DNA from: Clostridiales bacterium
GTDB taxonomy: Bacteria > Bacillota > Clostridia > TANB77 > CAG-508
NCBI GenBank assembly: GCA_003518755.1
Contig: DOYA01000010.1
Location: 5,490 to 11,305 of the forward strand
Direction of reading: 5' to 3'
DNA: 5,816 nucleotides
Under the pieces are notes generated by a model, which did no database searches, had not been told where the DNA came from, and was given only the letters and a program-made list of their open reading frames with translations. This document shows positions 4,194-5,816 of the stretch, piece by piece. Numbering within the stretch: the first letter of the stretch is position 1; each line of letters starts with the position of its first letter. Made by a program: the position numbers and the translations under genes.

Positions 4194-5816
4194 ATAAATT
4201 ATTAAATATTATTAATTTTTTATTTAATTCATTTAGGTTAGTATCACCATTTAGTACTTTAACCACACCGTCTACAACTAATGGTCTATAATCTTTTTCT
4301 AATGCTTTTCTTCTAATCTCTATACTAGATTTTCCATCCATAATAAGTTCTTTTATATCATCATCAATATTTAAAACTTCAAAAATTCCTATTCTATCAT
4401 AATATCCTGAATTATTACATTTTTCGCAACCAATTGCATCATAGGTTTTTAATCCATTTAATTTAAATTTATAATTATATTTTTCTCCTATTTTTTCAAT
4501 TATCTCTTTTTCAAAGTCAGTATATTCTCTTTCTCTTCTGCAATGTGGACACAATCTTCTTAATAGTCTTTGTGAAATTGTAGTACCTACAGTACTTGCA
4601 ATGTCATAATCTGTTAATCCCATTTTTCTTAATCTAGTTACAACCTCAATTGCATCTATTGTATGAATCGTTGATAATACATAATGTCCTGTTTGTCCAG
4701 CTTGTATAGCTATTTCAGCTGTTTCCTTATCTCTAATTTCACCTACCAAAATAACATCTGGATCTTGTCTTAGAATTGTTCTTAAACTATCAGCAAACCT
4801 TACATTTTTATCTATTTCTATTTGGTTTAATCCAGGGATTCTAATTTCTACTGGATCTTCAATAGTCGTAATATTTATATCATCACTTTTCAAGAAATCC
4901 AAAATACTATATAATGTTGTAGTTTTACCTTCTCCAGTTGGTGCCGCCATAATTGTTAAAGAGTTTTTCTTATTTATTGCTTTATTTAACTCTTTTTCTC
5001 CAAAAGGAAAACCAAGTTCAAATATATTTCTAATTTCTGAAGTCTTTTTTAACATTCTTAAAACAAATTTTTCACCATATATGTTTTTTTGTGAAGATAC
5101 ACGGATATTATAATTATCATATAATAAAATTCTTCCATCTTGTGATTCTTGTTTTTCTTGGTGCATATTAGAAATTGCTTTAAGTCTACCTATCATTTGA
5201 GGTTGTTTTTCTTTTCCAATATTAGCCATTATAAACAATTCACCATCTATTCTAAAACGGACTCTAACAGAATCAATTTGTGGTTCAATGTGTATATCTG
5301 ATGCTCTTTTCTCTATTGCTAATTTTATGATATTGTCAACTAATTCAGTTACTGAATTAGTCTCTTCTAGGTCTCCCATATTTTCTTCTGCTTTGCTTTC
5401 GAATTTTTGAAAATATTCTTCAATATTTGTTTCAAATGCTAAATATGGTTCCATAACTAGACCTTTATTTAATAGCATCATTTTTATACTTTTTATACTA
5501 TCTTTATTTCCAGCTACATCTGCAAAAGCAACTTTAATTTTTGCAGACTCAATTTCAAAAGGTACAGCCTTATTCTGTTTCATCATATCCCAAGGAATAT
5601 ATTCTGTAACATCAATACTTATTTTATCTTCTGTAAGGTAAATACCTTTTTCTCCAATAATATCAGCTATTTCTTTAACAAGTCTTTCTGGATCTGCTTC
5701 TTTTAAAATGTATAGAATATCTCCAATTCTCTTATTTGGATGTTCCATTTGATATTGAATAGCTCTTTCAATAGCTTCTCCATCAACAATCCCTCTTCTA
5801 ACTAATTCAATTCCTA
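4192..5816 (-). CDS. pilB: Type IV pilus assembly ATPase PilB (5' end outside window)
   Basis: Partial gene: 540 codons plus 2 bases are visible and the frame runs off the right edge. Numbering here counts the ATG at 5746-5748 as residue 1. The 22 residues upstream of it (GIELVRRGIVDGEAIERAIQYQ) and the following KRIGDILYIL form an MshEN/GspE-N-type domain, so this ATG is internal; it also lacks a Shine-Dalgarno. A linker rich in acidic residues (about 117-132) precedes the ATPase core. That core has RASDIH at 148-153, Walker A APTGEGKT (269-276), Asp box TIEDPVE (295-301), Walker B VILVGEIRD (332-340) with E337, and His box GHYVLSTIHT (354-363). The metal-binding cysteines C400-PH-C403 and C441-EK-C444 are typical of PilB/GspE. 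Family role: hexameric ATPase driving pilin assembly through PilC. Walker A starts with Ala instead of Gly. MshEN domains of some relatives bind cyclic di-GMP. Confidence 0.95.
   Translation of the reverse strand, partial: GIELVRRGIVDGEAIERAIQYQMEHPNKRIGDILYILKEADPERLVKEIADIIGEKGIYLTEDKISIDVTEYIPWDMMKQNKAVPFEIESAKIKVAFADVAGNKDSIKSIKMMLLNKGLVMEPYLAFETNIEEYFQKFESKAEENMGDLEETNSVTELVDNIIKLAIEKRASDIHIEPQIDSVRVRFRIDGELFIMANIGKEKQPQMIGRLKAISNMHQEKQESQDGRILLYDNYNIRVSSQKNIYGEKFVLRMLKKTSEIRNIFELGFPFGEKELNKAINKKNSLTIMAAPTGEGKTTTLYSILDFLKSDDINITTIEDPVEIRIPGLNQIEIDKNVRFADSLRTILRQDPDVILVGEIRDKETAEIAIQAGQTGHYVLSTIHTIDAIEVVTRLRKMGLTDYDIASTVGTTISQRLLRRLCPHCRREREYTDFEKEIIEKIGEKYNYKFKLNGLKTYDAIGCEKCNNSGYYDRIGIFEVLNIDDDIKELIMDGKSSIEIRRKALEKDYRPLVVDGVVKVLNGDTNLNELNKKLIIFNNL

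Noticed and set aside
5746..5748. ATG as the true start of pilB
   Set aside because: No Shine-Dalgarno precedes it, and the open in-frame sequence upstream encodes recognisable MshEN-type residues, so it is an internal methionine.
1685..5816. Type II secretion operon (gspE/gspF) rather than a pilus
   Set aside because: A PilT-type ATPase between the two genes and the apparent Gram-positive background favour a type IV pilus system, although PilB/GspE and PilC/GspF cannot be separated by sequence alone.

Overview
The window looks like chromosomal DNA of a low-GC, AT-rich Bacillota, most likely a clostridial lineage. The basis is the strong A/T bias in codons and spacers, AGGAGG-type ribosome binding sites, a consensus sigma-A promoter, a CCA-encoding tRNA-Tyr and a clostridial-style type IV pilus motor set. 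TGA is not read as a sense codon in any of the genes. A species cannot be named from this sequence.

Every gene is on the minus strand, so transcription runs from the right edge to the left. At the right edge is pilB (extension ATPase). Its 5' end lies outside the window: the reading frame stays open for 22 more codons upstream of the first visible ATG, and those codons encode the start of an MshEN-type domain. It is followed by pilT (PilT-family ATPase), whose ribosome binding site overlaps the pilB stop codon, and then by pilC (inner-membrane platform protein) 50 bp further on. Together these form the cytoplasmic and membrane motor of a type IV pilus or related pseudopilus machine. PilB would power assembly through PilC and PilT would power disassembly. 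No prepilin, prepilin peptidase or PilM/N/O gene follows pilC here, so those parts must lie upstream or elsewhere.

Downstream of pilC is a gene-free stretch of about 600 bp (1071-1684) packed with repeats. It holds a REP-like GTAG-plus-hairpin element, two direct copies of a 155-bp repeat differing at 3 positions, a 69-bp spacer with 6-bp inverted ends, and a third, diverged copy of the hairpin at the heart of the repeat. The three hairpins keep a GCGGA/GAGCA internal loop while the flanking stems change in a compensatory way. This is the most unusual part of the window.

Left of the repeats lies a single ROK-family sugar kinase gene (probably glucokinase-like). A tRNA-Tyr(GTA) follows, with its own perfect-consensus promoter in the 98-bp gap.
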